From Flavobacterium sp. UBA5153 (GTDB lineage: Bacteria; Bacteroidota; Bacteroidia; Flavobacteriales; Flavobacteriaceae), in NCBI GenBank assembly GCA_002413745.1, contig DHXP01000025.1, positions 26,908 to 90,907 on the forward strand: 64,000 nt of DNA, written 5' to 3'. Below are positions 1 to 9,197 of this stretch, one piece after another. Positions within the stretch are counted from its first letter, which is position 1. Each line of letters opens with the position of its first letter. Under the pieces are notes generated by a model, which ran no database searches, was not told the DNA's origin, and saw only the letters and a program-made list of their open reading frames with translations. The position numbers and the translations under genes were made by a program.

Positions 1-2
1 AA

Positions 3-128
3 TTGAGAACGCAAGTTTCTAATTTGTCAATCGAAATTGCCGAGAAATTATTAAAAGAGGAACTGTCTAACAAAGAATCCCAAGTAAAATTGGTGGAGAA
101 AATGTTAGGTGACGCTAAATTAAACTAA
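3..128 (+). CDS. atpF: ATP synthase subunit b, C-terminal end (partial)
   Basis: The reading frame open from the left edge ends with VEKMLGDAKLN and a TAA stop at 126-128, one base before the atpH start. The 41 visible residues are a charged amphipathic helix typical of the C-terminus of the F0 b subunit, the peripheral stalk that contacts the delta subunit. The position directly before atpH-atpA-atpG supports the assignment. The membrane anchor lies outside the window. Confidence 0.85.
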   Translation: MRTQVSNLSIEIAEKLLKEELSNKESQVKLVEKMLGDAKLN

Positions 129-129
129 T

Positions 130-663
130 ATGGCAAGTACAAGAGCAGCAATTCGTTACGCAAAAGCAATTTTAGAAATAGCAGATTCAAAAACTGTTGC
201 TACTGAAGTCAGTAATGATATGTCTTTAATCGCTTCGACTATAAACAGCAATGCGGAATTAAGTACTTTTATCCAAAACCCAACCGTTAAAGTTGAGGTA
301 AAGGAAAGTGCACTTTTGGAAGTTTTTGCTACTGTAAATGCGGTAACTAAAAGCCTTTTCCATTTATTGTTCGAGAACAAGAGATTTGAAATTCTGGAAG
401 TCATTGCATCAGAATACAACAAATTGTTTGACGTTATGAATGGAGTTGAAGTTGCCAAAGTGACTACAGCCATTCCTATGGATGCTACATTAGAAGCTAA
501 AGTTTTGGCTAAAATCGCAACCTTTTCAAACAAAAAAATTACCATTGAAAACACGGTAGATGCTTCAATCATTGGAGGGTTTATTTTAAGAATAGGCGAC
601 AAGCAGTACAACGCTTCCATTGCCAACAGATTACAAGTTTTAAAAAGAGAATTAAGTAACTAG
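130..663 (+). CDS. atpH: ATP synthase F1 subunit delta
   Basis: A 177-residue protein of normal length for the delta (OSCP) subunit, which joins the b-subunit stalk to the top of the alpha3beta3 head. It opens MASTRAAIRYAKAILEIA, the usual N-terminal helix, and has the conserved C-terminal segment ASIIGGFILRIGDKQYNASI near residues 143-162. It starts one base after the atpF stop and ends 16 bases before atpA, so the genes are probably co-transcribed. The function rests on sequence and gene order together. Confidence 0.97.
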   Translation: MASTRAAIRYAKAILEIADSKTVATEVSNDMSLIASTINSNAELSTFIQNPTVKVEVKESALLEVFATVNAVTKSLFHLLFENKRFEILEVIASEYNKLFDVMNGVEVAKVTTAIPMDATLEAKVLAKIATFSNKKITIENTVDASIIGGFILRIGDKQYNASIANRLQVLKRELSN

Positions 664-679
664 TTATTTATAAATAATT

Positions 680-2257
680 ATGGCGGAAATTAAACCTGCT
701 GAGATTTCAGCAATATTAAAAAAGCAAGTAGAAGGATTTGAATCTGGCGCTACACTTGAAGAAGTTGGGACAGTTCTTAACGTTGGAGATGGTATTGCCC
801 GTGTTTACGGCTTGTCAAATGTTCAATACGGCGAACTTGTAGAATTCGATAACGGACTTGAAGCTATCGTTTTGAATCTTGAAGAAGACAATGTTGGTGT
901 GGTACTTTTGGGACCATCAACAGGAATAAAAGAAGGATCAACTGCAAAAAGAACACAACGTATTGCCTCTCTTAAAACAGGAGAAGGAATGGTAGGTCGT
1001 GTGGTAAACACACTTGGTTTTCCAATTGACGGAAAAGGGCCAATTGGCGGTGAATTATTCGAAATGCCTTTGGAAAGAAAAGCTCCTGGAGTTATCTTCC
1101 GTCAACCAGTTACTGAGCCATTACAAACAGGAATAAAAGCAGTTGATGCTATGATTCCGGTTGGTCGTGGACAACGTGAACTAGTTATTGGTGACCGTCA
1201 AACAGGTAAATCAACTGTTTGTATTGATACCATTTTGAATCAAAAAGAATTTTACGATGCAGGAAAACCTGTGTTTTGTATATATGTTGCCATCGGACAA
1301 AAAGCTTCGACTGTAGCAGGAATCGCAAAAATGTTTGAAGAAAAAGGCGCAATGGCTTATACCATTATTGTTGCTGCCAATGCTTCTGATCCAGCTCCAA
1401 TGCAAGTTTATGCTCCTTTCGCAGGTGCTGCAATTGGAGAATATTTTAGAGATTCAGGTCGTCCAGCTTTGATTGTTTATGATGATTTATCTAAACAAGC
1501 TGTTGCTTACCGTGAGGTTTCTCTTTTATTAAGAAGACCACCGGGACGTGAAGCATATCCTGGAGACGTTTTCTACTTGCACTCAAGATTATTGGAAAGA
1601 GCTTGTAAAGTTATTGCCGATGACGGAATTGCAAAAAATATGAACGACTTACCGGATTCATTGAAAGGTATCGTAAAAGGCGGTGGTTCTTTGACTGCTT
1701 TGCCAATTATCGAAACTCAAGCTGGTGACGTTTCTGCTTATATCCCAACAAACGTAATTTCGATTACCGACGGACAAATTTTCTTGGATGGAGATTTGTT
1801 TAATTCAGGTGTTCGTCCAGCGATTAACGTAGGTATTTCGGTATCACGTGTGGGTGGAAATGCACAGATTAAATCAATGAAAAAAGTGGCTGGAACATTA
1901 AAATTGGACCAAGCGCAATTCCGTGAATTGGAAGCGTTTGCAAAATTTGGTTCTGATTTGGATGCCGTTACTTTAAACGTAATTGAAAAAGGTAGAAGAA
2001 ACGTTGAAATCTTGAAACAAGGTTTAAACAGTCCTTTTACGGTTGAAGACCAAGTGGCAATTATCTATGCAGGTTCAAAAAACTTGTTGAGAAATGTTCC
2101 TGTTAATAAAGTAAAAGAATTCGAGAAAGACTTCTTGGAATACTTGAACAACAAAAATAGAGCTACCCTTGATGCATTGAAAGCAGGTAAACTGACTGAC
2201 GAAATCACGGACGTTCTTGAAACAGTGGCAAAAGAAGTTTCAGCGAAATATAACTAA
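680..2257 (+). CDS. atpA: ATP synthase F1 subunit alpha
   Basis: A 525-residue alpha subunit, the regulatory nucleotide-binding subunit of the F1 head. The P-loop GDRQTGKST lies near residue 170, preceded by the typical [12 protein letters not shown] stretch. The N-terminal beta-barrel, the segment [19 protein letters not shown] and the alpha signature [14 protein letters not shown] are all present. Length and order in the operon are normal. After the stop there is no immediate atpG start: a palindromic repeat pair fills the gap, unlike the close spacing of atpF, atpH and atpA. Confidence 0.98.
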   Translation: MAEIKPAEISAILKKQVEGFESGATLEEVGTVLNVGDGIARVYGLSNVQYGELVEFDNGLEAIVLNLEEDNVGVVLLGPSTGIKEGSTAKRTQRIASLKTGEGMVGRVVNTLGFPIDGKGPIGGELFEMPLERKAPGVIFRQPVTEPLQTGIKAVDAMIPVGRGQRELVIGDRQTGKSTVCIDTILNQKEFYDAGKPVFCIYVAIGQKASTVAGIAKMFEEKGAMAYTIIVAANASDPAPMQVYAPFAGAAIGEYFRDSGRPALIVYDDLSKQAVAYREVSLLLRRPPGREAYPGDVFYLHSRLLERACKVIADDGIAKNMNDLPDSLKGIVKGGGSLTALPIIETQAGDVSAYIPTNVISITDGQIFLDGDLFNSGVRPAINVGISVSRVGGNAQIKSMKKVAGTLKLDQAQFRELEAFAKFGSDLDAVTLNVIEKGRRNVEILKQGLNSPFTVEDQVAIIYAGSKNLLRNVPVNKVKEFEKDFLEYLNNKNRATLDALKAGKLTDEITDVLETVAKEVSAKYN

Positions 2258-2258
2258 T

Positions 2259-2373
2259 CCCCACCCAGCCTCCCCAAAGGGGAGGAGCAAAAAGGGAGAT
2301 AGAAATAAAATATTAATATAAGACAGATGCCCTCGTTTGGTCTCCCTCCCCTTCGGGGAGGGTTGGGGAGGGG
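2259..2373. repeat. Inverted pair of REP-like hairpins between atpA and atpG
   Basis: Two GC-rich hairpin units lie in opposite orientation, at 2259-2285 and 2345-2373. Each contains a CCTCCCC/GGGGAGG stem with a 3-4 base loop and a GGTTGGGG or CCCCACCC flank. The reverse complement of the first closely matches the second. The sequence stands out against the AT-rich surroundings and ends five bases before the atpG start, so it occupies the translation-initiation region. It resembles bacterial interspersed mosaic elements made of paired REP units. Confidence 0.8.
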
Positions 2374-2378
2374 AAAAA

Positions 2379-3269
2379 ATGGCAAATTTAAAGGAAATCC
2401 GTAATAGAATTACTTCCGTTTCATCGACGATGCAAATCACTTCGGCAATGAAAATGGTTTCTGCAGCAAAGCTAAAGAAGGCACAAGATGCCATCACGGC
2501 AATGCGACCTTATGCCGAAAAATTAACGGAATTATTGCAAAATCTTTCTGCAACTCTTGACGGAGATGTGGGCGGTGAGTTTACAACACAACGTGAGCTT
2601 AAAAAAGTATTAATTGTTGCCATCACTTCAAATAGAGGTTTATGCGGCGCTTTTAATTCGAATGTGATAAAGGAAGTTAAAAGCCGTTCTCAATTTTACG
2701 CAGGAATGCAAGTGGATGTTTTTGCCATTGGCAAAAAAGGGAATGATGTTTTGACTAAATCACTTACAGTTGTTGACAATCAAAGTCACGTTTTTGACGA
2801 ATTGACATTTGACAACGTTACTAAAGTAGCCGAAACATTGACCCAAAAATTTGTTTCTGGCGAATATGACAAAATTGAATTGGTTTACAATCAATTTAAA
2901 AATGCGGCTACACAAATCGTTCAAACCGAACAATTTTTACCATTGGCTCCAATAAAATCAGACACTCGAGCCAAAGGCGAACAGAGCGTAGCTAAACCAG
3001 TTTCAACTGGTGATTATATTTTTGAACCATCAAAAGAAGAAATCGTGTTAACCTTGATTCCAAAATCATTGAAAACACAATTATATAAAGGAATTAGAGA
3101 TTCATTTGCCTCAGAACACGGAGCTCGTATGACCGCAATGCACAAAGCAACGGACAACGCAACCGAGTTGAGAGACCAATTGAAATTGACTTACAACAAA
3201 GCACGTCAAGCATCTATCACTAACGAAATCCTTGAAATCGTTGGTGGAGCGGAAGCTTTGAACGGATAA
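2379..3269 (+). CDS. atpG: ATP synthase F1 subunit gamma
   Basis: The central rotor shaft of F1. The start was placed at ATG 2379 because the protein then begins MANLKEIRNRITSVSSTMQI, the classic gamma N-terminus. An upstream ATG at 2337 would add 14 residues encoded by the repeat element. The 296-residue product carries the conserved NRGLCGAFNS near residue 80 and the C-terminal signature TELRDQLKLTYNKARQASIT. It is separated from atpA by the repeat pair. The next genes are unrelated, and a terminator follows at about 3345. Confidence 0.97.
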   Translation: MANLKEIRNRITSVSSTMQITSAMKMVSAAKLKKAQDAITAMRPYAEKLTELLQNLSATLDGDVGGEFTTQRELKKVLIVAITSNRGLCGAFNSNVIKEVKSRSQFYAGMQVDVFAIGKKGNDVLTKSLTVVDNQSHVFDELTFDNVTKVAETLTQKFVSGEYDKIELVYNQFKNAATQIVQTEQFLPLAPIKSDTRAKGEQSVAKPVSTGDYIFEPSKEEIVLTLIPKSLKTQLYKGIRDSFASEHGARMTAMHKATDNATELRDQLKLTYNKARQASITNEILEIVGGAEALNG

Positions 3270-3344
3270 GAGAAAATAAAATTTTTTCAAATTTTCAAAT
3301 AGCGAAACTTTGAACGGATAAGAAATTTTTTTAAAATATATTTA

Positions 3345-3375
3345 AGAGTCCCACAATTGCGGGACTCTTTTTTGT
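3345..3375 (+). terminator. Rho-independent terminator after atpG
   Basis: An 8-bp perfect stem, AGAGTCCC/GGGACTCT, with an 8-base loop (3345-3368) is followed by a run of T residues. It probably ends the atp operon. Confidence 0.85.
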
Positions 3376-3439
3376 TTCATATTTTTATAAAATGATTTGT
3401 TTATAAAAATCATTAACTTTGATTAAAATTTATTTTGAG

Positions 3440-3637
3440 ATGGAAACATTAACCCAAAAAAAAGAACTTATAGACTGGATAACTTCAATTGAAGATGAAG
3501 CTATTTTAAACAAAATAGTTAAAATTAAAAGGGAGACAACTTTTAATTTTGACGAAGAATTTAAAAAAGGGATTTCTGCTGACGAATTTAGAGAAAGAAC
3601 CACTGAATACATAAAATCGTTGCCTTGGAAAAAGTAA
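3440..3637 (+). CDS. Small antitoxin-like protein
   Basis: A 65-residue charged protein beginning METLTQKKELIDWITSIEDE. An earlier in-frame start at 3419 is possible, but the ATG at 3440 begins the natural helix. The family is not clearly recognisable. Size, charge and a C-terminus of the form DEFRERTTEYIKSLPWKK resemble the small antitoxins paired with RelE/ParE-type toxins in Bacteroidota. The following gene starts inside this one by 13 bases and encodes a RelE/ParE-sized protein, so an antitoxin role is inferred from arrangement. Confidence 0.65.
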   Translation: METLTQKKELIDWITSIEDEAILNKIVKIKRETTFNFDEEFKKGISADEFRERTTEYIKSLPWKK

Positions 3638-3948
3638 AATTGTTTTACAAGCCCGAGACTGAAGATTATTTTAATGAGTTAGTTTTTATCTTATTTAAGG
3701 AGGATTATTTCAGTTATTTAGAAAATGCGATAATTTACAAAGATAAAATTTTGAATTTTATCGAAAGTAATATTTCAACTTTTCCATCAAGGAAAACACC
3801 AAAAATACTTCAATCATTTGGCACAAATTATATTTTCTACAAATCAAATCAACGAACCACTTGGTATATTTTCTTTGAAAAATCAGAAAATAATTATTTA
3901 ATTACCAATATTATAAACAGTCACTCCAAAGAAGCAAAATGGCTTTAA
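3625..3948 (+). CDS. RelE/ParE-like toxin
   Basis: A 107-residue protein that most likely starts at TTG 3625, inside the preceding small gene, which implies translational coupling. It has the compact layout of the RelE/ParE superfamily: an N-terminal strand, a helical pair and C-terminal strands ending in TWYIFFEKSENNYLITNIIN, where these toxins carry their last strands. No catalytic residues can be assigned with certainty. Its 3' end overlaps the acetyltransferase gene by 10 bases. As a known family property, ParE members target gyrase and RelE members cut mRNA; which applies here is not visible. Confidence 0.6.
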   Translation: MEKVKLFYKPETEDYFNELVFILFKEDYFSYLENAIIYKDKILNFIESNISTFPSRKTPKILQSFGTNYIFYKSNQRTTWYIFFEKSENNYLITNIINSHSKEAKWL

Positions 3949-4382
3949 AAACAATAGAAATTACGACAATAGATGAAATGCTTGCCCAATTTGAAATGAT
4001 GAAGCATTTATATCCCAATTTTACTTTAGAAAAATACGAATCCTATTTGAAAGAAATGATTCCGCATAATTATACCCAAATTGCAGTTTTCGAAAATGAA
4101 GAATGCCTTGGACTTACCGGTTGCTGGTCTGGAACAAAGCTTTGGTCAGGAAAATATTTAGAAGTAGATAATTTTATCGTTCATCCAGAGCATCGTTCCA
4201 AGGGAGTTGGAAAACTTTTAACCGATTTTGTCAACCAAAAAGCAACAGATTTGGGATGTACCATGATTGTTCTCGATGCATTTACGGGGAATTTTACCGC
4301 CCATCGTTTCTATTACAATCAGGGTTATAATCCCAGAGGATTCCATTTCATTAAAATGTTAAATGAAGAAGGGTTGTCCTAA
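3939..4382 (+). CDS. GNAT family N-acetyltransferase
   Basis: A 147-residue single-domain GNAT protein. Motif A is seen in VHPEHRSKGVGKLLTDFV (about residues 82-100), where the RSKGVGK stretch corresponds to the acetyl-CoA pyrophosphate loop R/Q-x-x-G-x-G/A. The C-terminal FTAHRFYYNQGY is the usual motif B. The substrate cannot be told. The gene overlaps the toxin-like gene by 10 bases, so the three small genes form one transcription unit. GNAT proteins can themselves be toxins, but this one lacks the usual RHH or HTH antitoxin partner. Confidence 0.85.
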   Translation: MALKTIEITTIDEMLAQFEMMKHLYPNFTLEKYESYLKEMIPHNYTQIAVFENEECLGLTGCWSGTKLWSGKYLEVDNFIVHPEHRSKGVGKLLTDFVNQKATDLGCTMIVLDAFTGNFTAHRFYYNQGYNPRGFHFIKMLNEEGLS

Positions 4383-4477
4383 TACGTTTGATAAAAACTG
4401 AACATATTGAACCGACAAAATCAACATTAAACGATAGAAATGGTTATTTTTGTTTCGTAAAATAAAAACACACCTCC

Positions 4478-5950
4478 TTGGGATTATATAAAAATCTTTT
4501 CAAACAAACGGCCATATACGGACTAGCAACGGTTTTACCGCGCATGTTCAGTTTTTTATTGGTGCCACTTTACACGGATTTACTCCCAAAAGAAGAATAT
4601 GGTAAAGTCACCATCATTTTTGCCTATATGATTTTCTTCAATGTCATTCTGGCTTACGGGATGGAAACCTCTTTTTTTAGATTTTACAATAACGAAACCG
4701 ACAAAAAATCGGTTGTCGAAACCACTATGGTTTCTGTTTTCTGGTCCACAATAATCTTCCTTTTTCCAGCATTATTATTCCGAAATGTATTGGCTTCATT
4801 TTCGGGAATTGATGTTCAATACATTACCTATACAATTTGGATTTTGGTGCTTGACGCATTGGTAATTGTTCCATTTTCAAAATTAAGGGCAACCCAAAAA
4901 CCAATGGCTTATGCCATAATCAAAATAGGAAATGTTATCGTCAACCTTGGTTTAAACCTATTTTTTTTAATTTATTTGCCAAAAATAGCAGCAGCTCATC
5001 CTAGTGGTTTTTTGAGCTCTTTGTATGCAGACAACTTCGAAATTGGTTATATTTTTGTTTCTAATATTATTGCCAGTTTGCTGACATTTATAGCGCTTTC
5101 GCCTAATTATTTTTCATTAAAATGGAATTTCGATTTCGGTTTATGGAAACGAATGATGCGATATGGTTTACCAATAATGATAGCCGGAATTGCCTTTGCC
5201 ATTAACGAACAATTCGATAAAATCCTTTTGGGAAAATTATTGCCCGCCAATATCGCCGATGCCCAAGTGGGTGTTTATTCGGCCTGTTATAAACTGGGTT
5301 TGTTTATGGTTTTATATAGAACTGCCTATACTTTAGGAATCGAACCCTTCTTTTTTAGCCACGCTTCAGATAAAAACGCACCCCAGACCTATGCCACCGT
5401 TACAAAATATTTCGTTATTTTCGGCTCTTTCATTTTGCTGGCAGTCATCGTTTTTGCCGATGTTTTCAAATATCTCATGATACGCGATTCTTCATATTGG
5501 GAAGCCATGAAAGTCGTCCCGTTGATTATATTGGCCAATTTTTTTCTGGGAATTTACACCAATCTTTCGGTTTGGTACAAGCTAATCGACAAGACTTACA
5601 TTGGAGCCTATATTTCAATTGTTGGCGCCATTGTGACACTCGCCCTTAATTTTTTGCTTATTCCCTCCATGAGTTACTATGGTTCGGCAATCGCGACAAT
5701 CGCGGCTTACGGGACAATGATGTTGATTTCGTATATCTTGGGCAACAAATATTACCCCATTCCTTACGACATCAAAAAAATTGGAGGTTATCTGGGACTG
5801 TCAATCCTGTTCTCCATAATATCCTTCTATTATTTCCGCGAAAACTATTTTGTCGGAATCCCATTATTGGTCCTATTCTTGTATTTTATATATCACAATG
5901 AAAAAGAAACATTAAACCGAATTTTGAAAAGAAAAGTTAGTGGAAGCTAA
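4478..5950 (+). CDS. Polysaccharide flippase / oligosaccharide translocase (Wzx-like, MATE/MOP superfamily)
   Basis: A 490-residue integral membrane protein with about 12-14 hydrophobic segments throughout and an N-terminus ([20 protein letters not shown]) typical of the polysaccharide biosynthesis protein family. Members flip lipid-linked glycans across the inner membrane. The start is a TTG at 4478, chosen because the protein then begins at the conserved first amphipathic helix. It is followed by dut and a sugar-nucleotide pyrophosphorylase, consistent with surface glycan synthesis, although no glycosyltransferases are nearby. Confidence 0.87.
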   Translation: MGLYKNLFKQTAIYGLATVLPRMFSFLLVPLYTDLLPKEEYGKVTIIFAYMIFFNVILAYGMETSFFRFYNNETDKKSVVETTMVSVFWSTIIFLFPALLFRNVLASFSGIDVQYITYTIWILVLDALVIVPFSKLRATQKPMAYAIIKIGNVIVNLGLNLFFLIYLPKIAAAHPSGFLSSLYADNFEIGYIFVSNIIASLLTFIALSPNYFSLKWNFDFGLWKRMMRYGLPIMIAGIAFAINEQFDKILLGKLLPANIADAQVGVYSACYKLGLFMVLYRTAYTLGIEPFFFSHASDKNAPQTYATVTKYFVIFGSFILLAVIVFADVFKYLMIRDSSYWEAMKVVPLIILANFFLGIYTNLSVWYKLIDKTYIGAYISIVGAIVTLALNFLLIPSMSYYGSAIATIAAYGTMMLISYILGNKYYPIPYDIKKIGGYLGLSILFSIISFYYFRENYFVGIPLLVLFLYFIYHNEKETLNRILKRKVSGS

Positions 5951-6096
5951 TCGCGCTGTACGTTGCAAGCTTTTTCATAAAATTGGTTTTTCCAAGTCCA
6001 AAAAGGAGCTTCCTTTGGTCGCTCTTTTCATCCAGGAAAAAATACAATTTTATCTCAAAAGGCTTTTCACTTCCATCACGGCTAAAAACCAATAAT

Positions 6097-6145
6097 ATAA
6101 GTACGGACAACCAAAACATAAGTACGGACAAGTCGCGACTTGTCC
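6097..6145. repeat. Direct repeats and a 20-bp perfect palindrome upstream of dut
   Basis: ATAAGTACGGACAA occurs twice (6097-6110 and 6118-6131). The second copy runs into the perfect palindrome GGACAAGTCGCGACTTGTCC at 6126-6145, flanked by one further C on the right. It is GC-richer than its surroundings and lies 20 bases before the dut start. It could be a REP-like unit or an mRNA hairpin near the start of dut. Confidence 0.75.
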
Positions 6146-6165
6146 CTTCAAAACAAAACAAAAAT

Positions 6166-6600
6166 ATGACCATAAACATCATCAACAAATCGCAACACGA
6201 CTTGCCTAACTATGAAACCATAGCCTCGGCAGGAATGGATTTAAGAGCAAACCTTACCGAATCAATAACGTTGCAACCCTTAGAAAGAGCCATTGTAAAA
6301 ACGGGACTTTTCATCGAATTACCCATAGGTTACGAAGCCCAAGTGCGTCCCAGAAGCGGCTTGGCAGCCAAAAAAGGAATAACGGTACTCAATTCACCCG
6401 GAACAGTCGATGCCGATTATCGTGGAGAAATTGGTGTAATTTTAGTAAATTTATCCAACGAAGCATTCGTCATCGAAAATGGCGAACGAATCGCGCAACT
6501 CATCATCGCCCAACACGAAAGAGCACAATGGATAGAAGTTCAGGAATTATCCGAAACGTCTCGTGGCGAAGGCGGTTTTGGTAGCACGGGGGTTAAATAA
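6166..6600 (+). CDS. dut: Deoxyuridine 5'-triphosphate nucleotidohydrolase (dUTPase)
   Basis: Hydrolyses dUTP to dUMP and pyrophosphate, keeping uracil out of DNA and feeding dTMP synthesis. The ATG at 6166 gives a 144-residue protein of normal trimeric dUTPase length. The frame is open further upstream, but that stretch reads through repeats. Motifs in order: AGMDLRANL (motif 1), [11 protein letters not shown] (motif 2), [15 protein letters not shown] (motif 3 with the catalytic Asp), ERIAQLIIA (motif 4) and [10 protein letters not shown] (motif 5, P-loop-like tail). All five are intact. Confidence 0.97.
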   Translation: MTINIINKSQHDLPNYETIASAGMDLRANLTESITLQPLERAIVKTGLFIELPIGYEAQVRPRSGLAAKKGITVLNSPGTVDADYRGEIGVILVNLSNEAFVIENGERIAQLIIAQHERAQWIEVQELSETSRGEGGFGSTGVK

Positions 6601-6692
6601 ATAAATTCAATAATTCAAAGATTTAATAATTCAAAGATTCTCGAAATTTTTTTAAATCTTTCAATCATTAAATCTTTTAATAAAAACAACAA

Positions 6693-7703
6693 ATGAAAAT
6701 AATAGTGCCAATGGCTGGACGGGGTTCCAGATTAAGACCACACACATTAACAATTCCTAAACCATTAATCCCAATTGCCGGCAAACCAATCGTGCACCGT
6801 TTGGTCGAAGATATAGCAGGTGTTTTAAATCAAAAAATTGAAGAAGTTGCCTTTATTATTCACGAAAGTTTTGGAAAAAAAGTAGAAGAGGAACTAATTG
6901 CAATTGCTCAAAAGTTAGGCGCCAAAGGAACTATTTACTATCAAAACGAGGCACTAGGAACAGGTCACGCCATTATGTGTGCCAAAGAATCTTTGAGTGG
7001 ACCAGCTGTTATTGCTTATGCCGATACTTTAATTCGTGCCGATTTTGATTTAGACCAAAATGCCGACAGTGTTATTTGGGTAAAACAAGTAGATCAACCC
7101 CAAGCTTTTGGCGTGGTCAATTTGAACGAAGATAATCAAATTATTGAATTGGTCGAAAAACCTAAAGAATTTGTTTCTGACCTTGCCGTTATCGGAATTT
7201 ACTATTTTAAAGATGTTGCCGTTCTAAAAAATGAATTGCAATTTGTTTTGGATAACAACATTATTAACGGTGGCGAATATCAAATTAATGATGGCATCAA
7301 GCAAATGATGGCAAAAGGTATGGTTTTTGTGCCAGGAGAAGTCGCTGAGTGGATGGATTGCGGAAACAAAGATGTTACCGTTGAAACCAATTCCAGAATG
7401 TTGGGCTTTTTGCACAATGACGGAGAACATTTGGTAGATTATGACGTGAAATCGGAGAATTCAACTATCATTCCTCCTTGTTATATCGGCGAAGACGTGG
7501 TTTTGATTAACGCAACTGTTGGACCCAATGTATCTTTAGGGAACGGTTGTCACGTGAGTAATAGCACTATAAAAAACAGTTTGGTACAAACGCATTCTCA
7601 TATAAAAAACGCCAATCTAGACAATGCAATGATTGGGAATCACGCCAGTTTTGACGGTGATTTCACGAGTATCAGTATTGGGGATTATTCGGTTTTGGAG
7701 TAA
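6693..7703 (+). CDS. Sugar-phosphate nucleotidyltransferase with left-handed beta-helix tail
   Basis: Makes an NDP-sugar from NTP and a sugar 1-phosphate. The N-terminus has the nucleotidyltransferase signature GRGSRLRPHT followed by PKPLIPIAGKP (residues about 8-29). The core contains NGGEYQINDGI and the acidic WMDCGNKD stretch. The last 80 residues show hexapeptide repeats (CYIGEDVVLINATVGPNVSL), a left-handed beta-helix as in bacterial and archaeal RmlA-like or GlmU-like enzymes. The nucleotide and sugar cannot be decided from sequence; glucose-1-phosphate thymidylyl- or uridylyltransferase is most likely. Confidence 0.9.
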   Translation: MKIIVPMAGRGSRLRPHTLTIPKPLIPIAGKPIVHRLVEDIAGVLNQKIEEVAFIIHESFGKKVEEELIAIAQKLGAKGTIYYQNEALGTGHAIMCAKESLSGPAVIAYADTLIRADFDLDQNADSVIWVKQVDQPQAFGVVNLNEDNQIIELVEKPKEFVSDLAVIGIYYFKDVAVLKNELQFVLDNNIINGGEYQINDGIKQMMAKGMVFVPGEVAEWMDCGNKDVTVETNSRMLGFLHNDGEHLVDYDVKSENSTIIPPCYIGEDVVLINATVGPNVSLGNGCHVSNSTIKNSLVQTHSHIKNANLDNAMIGNHASFDGDFTSISIGDYSVLE

Positions 7704-7705
7704 AA

Positions 7706-7814
7706 CTGGACTAAAGTCCAGCCTTACAAAATAGTTCGATCCTACGGCTCTATTATGTTATATGATAGTTCCGTAGGAACGAGACATATTGTAGTAACGG
7801 ATTTTAATCCGTTG
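7706..7814. repeat. Composite of three palindromes (interspersed repeat)
   Basis: Three hairpins follow each other: CTGGACT-AA-AGTCCAG (7706-7721), CCTACGG...CCGTAGG (7742-7748 and 7772-7778) and AACGGATT-TT-AATCCGTT (7797-7814). They fill the gap between two genes and code for nothing plausible. The arrangement looks like a mosaic intergenic repeat spread by a transposase acting in trans; this is inference. Confidence 0.75.
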
Positions 7815-7838
7815 ATTGAAATATTTGAAAAAATATAA

Positions 7839-9191
7839 ATGAAAAAAACGGTTTCCTTCTTTTTATTCTTGGTTTTGCTTTGCAATTCGGCGGTGCTATT
7901 GGCACAAGCGGAACCCGAGGAAATCAAGCCTGAAACGGATAAATTCCAAGATTATTTTTATGAGTCTTTGAAGCAAAAAGGCATTGAGAATTATGACAAA
8001 GCTATTGTAGCATTAGAAGAATGTTCAAAAATAAAACCCAATGATGCCACCGTGTATTTCGAATTGGGAAAGAATAAGTTGGCGTTAAAAGATTATGAAA
8101 ACGCCTATAATTCATTCGAAAAAGCTACTCAGATTGACCCCAAAAACAAATGGTTTTGGTTGGGAATGTATGACGTGAATTATCAAACCAAAAATTTTAA
8201 TCGGGCAATTGTTGTGGTCAATAAATTGATTGAATTTGACGAAATTTACAAAGAAGATTTGGTTTCACTTTATATGAACACGCAACAATTTGACAAAGCG
8301 CTCTCTCTCATTAATGAGTTGAACGATAAAATTGGAAAGTCGGATAGGAGGGAATTGTACAAAATGCAGATTTTGTCTCAAGGGAAATATCAAAATGAGG
8401 AAATTGCTAATTTGATTGACCAAATCAATAAAAATCCAAAACAGGAATTGAATTATGTTGCCTTGATTCGGCTGTATTCGGAAAATAATGAGGCTGAAAA
8501 AGCGTTTGAAATCACACGAAAACTAGAATCGGAAATTCCAACATCGGAATGGGCGCAAGTGGGTTTGTTCAAATATTATTTGGATTTGAATGAAGGACAA
8601 AAAGCCGTAAATTCAATGAATATAGTTTTGGCAAGCACGAAAATGGATTCCAAAATCAAACACCGAATCCTGAATGAATTCTTGATTTTTGTAGATACAA
8701 ATCCCCAATTTGCACCCGATTTGGGAAAAGCCATTTCGTATTTCGCCAATGATGACAACATAGATGTTGCTAAAGAAATAGGGAAGTATTACCATAATAA
8801 AAAACAGTGGGACAAAGCGGTTCAGTATTATGAGCAAGCTTTAAAAAATAATTCGACGGAAGATATTGAAACTAATCTGCTTTTGTTTCAAGCTTATTTA
8901 GAAACGAAGCAATTTGATTTATTAAACAATAAAGCAACGGCAATGGTTGAAACTTTCCCTACTCAGCCCCAGTTTCACTATTTTTCCGGTTTAGCCAACA
9001 ATCAGTTGAAGCAATTCAAAAAAGCAAAAGAAATGCTGGAAATGGGAATGGATTATGTGATTGATGATGTAGTTTTGGAAATTAATTTCAACATTCAGCT
9101 TGGTGAGGCCTATAATGGATTGGGGGATTTAAAGAAAAAAGAACTGTATTTTTCTAAAGCAGATGAATTATTAAAAACAAAAAATAAATAA
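7839..9191 (+). CDS. Secreted/periplasmic TPR-repeat protein
   Basis: A 450-residue protein with an N-terminal signal peptide (hydrophobic core FFLFLVLLCNSAVLLAQ) followed by tetratricopeptide repeats, for example ATVYFELGKNKLALKDYENA and KQWDKAVQYYEQALKNNSTE. Such proteins scaffold protein complexes in the periplasm. It is followed after six bases by the DUF4292 lipoprotein and then the EnvC-like gene. This order suggests an envelope role, which is inference. Confidence 0.85.
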   Translation: MKKTVSFFLFLVLLCNSAVLLAQAEPEEIKPETDKFQDYFYESLKQKGIENYDKAIVALEECSKIKPNDATVYFELGKNKLALKDYENAYNSFEKATQIDPKNKWFWLGMYDVNYQTKNFNRAIVVVNKLIEFDEIYKEDLVSLYMNTQQFDKALSLINELNDKIGKSDRRELYKMQILSQGKYQNEEIANLIDQINKNPKQELNYVALIRLYSENNEAEKAFEITRKLESEIPTSEWAQVGLFKYYLDLNEGQKAVNSMNIVLASTKMDSKIKHRILNEFLIFVDTNPQFAPDLGKAISYFANDDNIDVAKEIGKYYHNKKQWDKAVQYYEQALKNNSTEDIETNLLLFQAYLETKQFDLLNNKATAMVETFPTQPQFHYFSGLANNQLKQFKKAKEMLEMGMDYVIDDVVLEINFNIQLGEAYNGLGDLKKKELYFSKADELLKTKNK

Positions 9192-9197
9192 ATTCTA

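Noticed and set aside
2240-2497. Minus-strand open frame across the atpA-atpG gap
   Set aside because: It runs through the REP-like repeat pair and the start of atpG; low-complexity proline/serine-rich product without similarity to anything.
5937-6188. Minus-strand frame that ends in a lysine-rich stretch between the flippase and dut
   Set aside because: Overlaps the palindromic repeat and both gene ends; no family recognised, so it is more likely non-coding or a relic.
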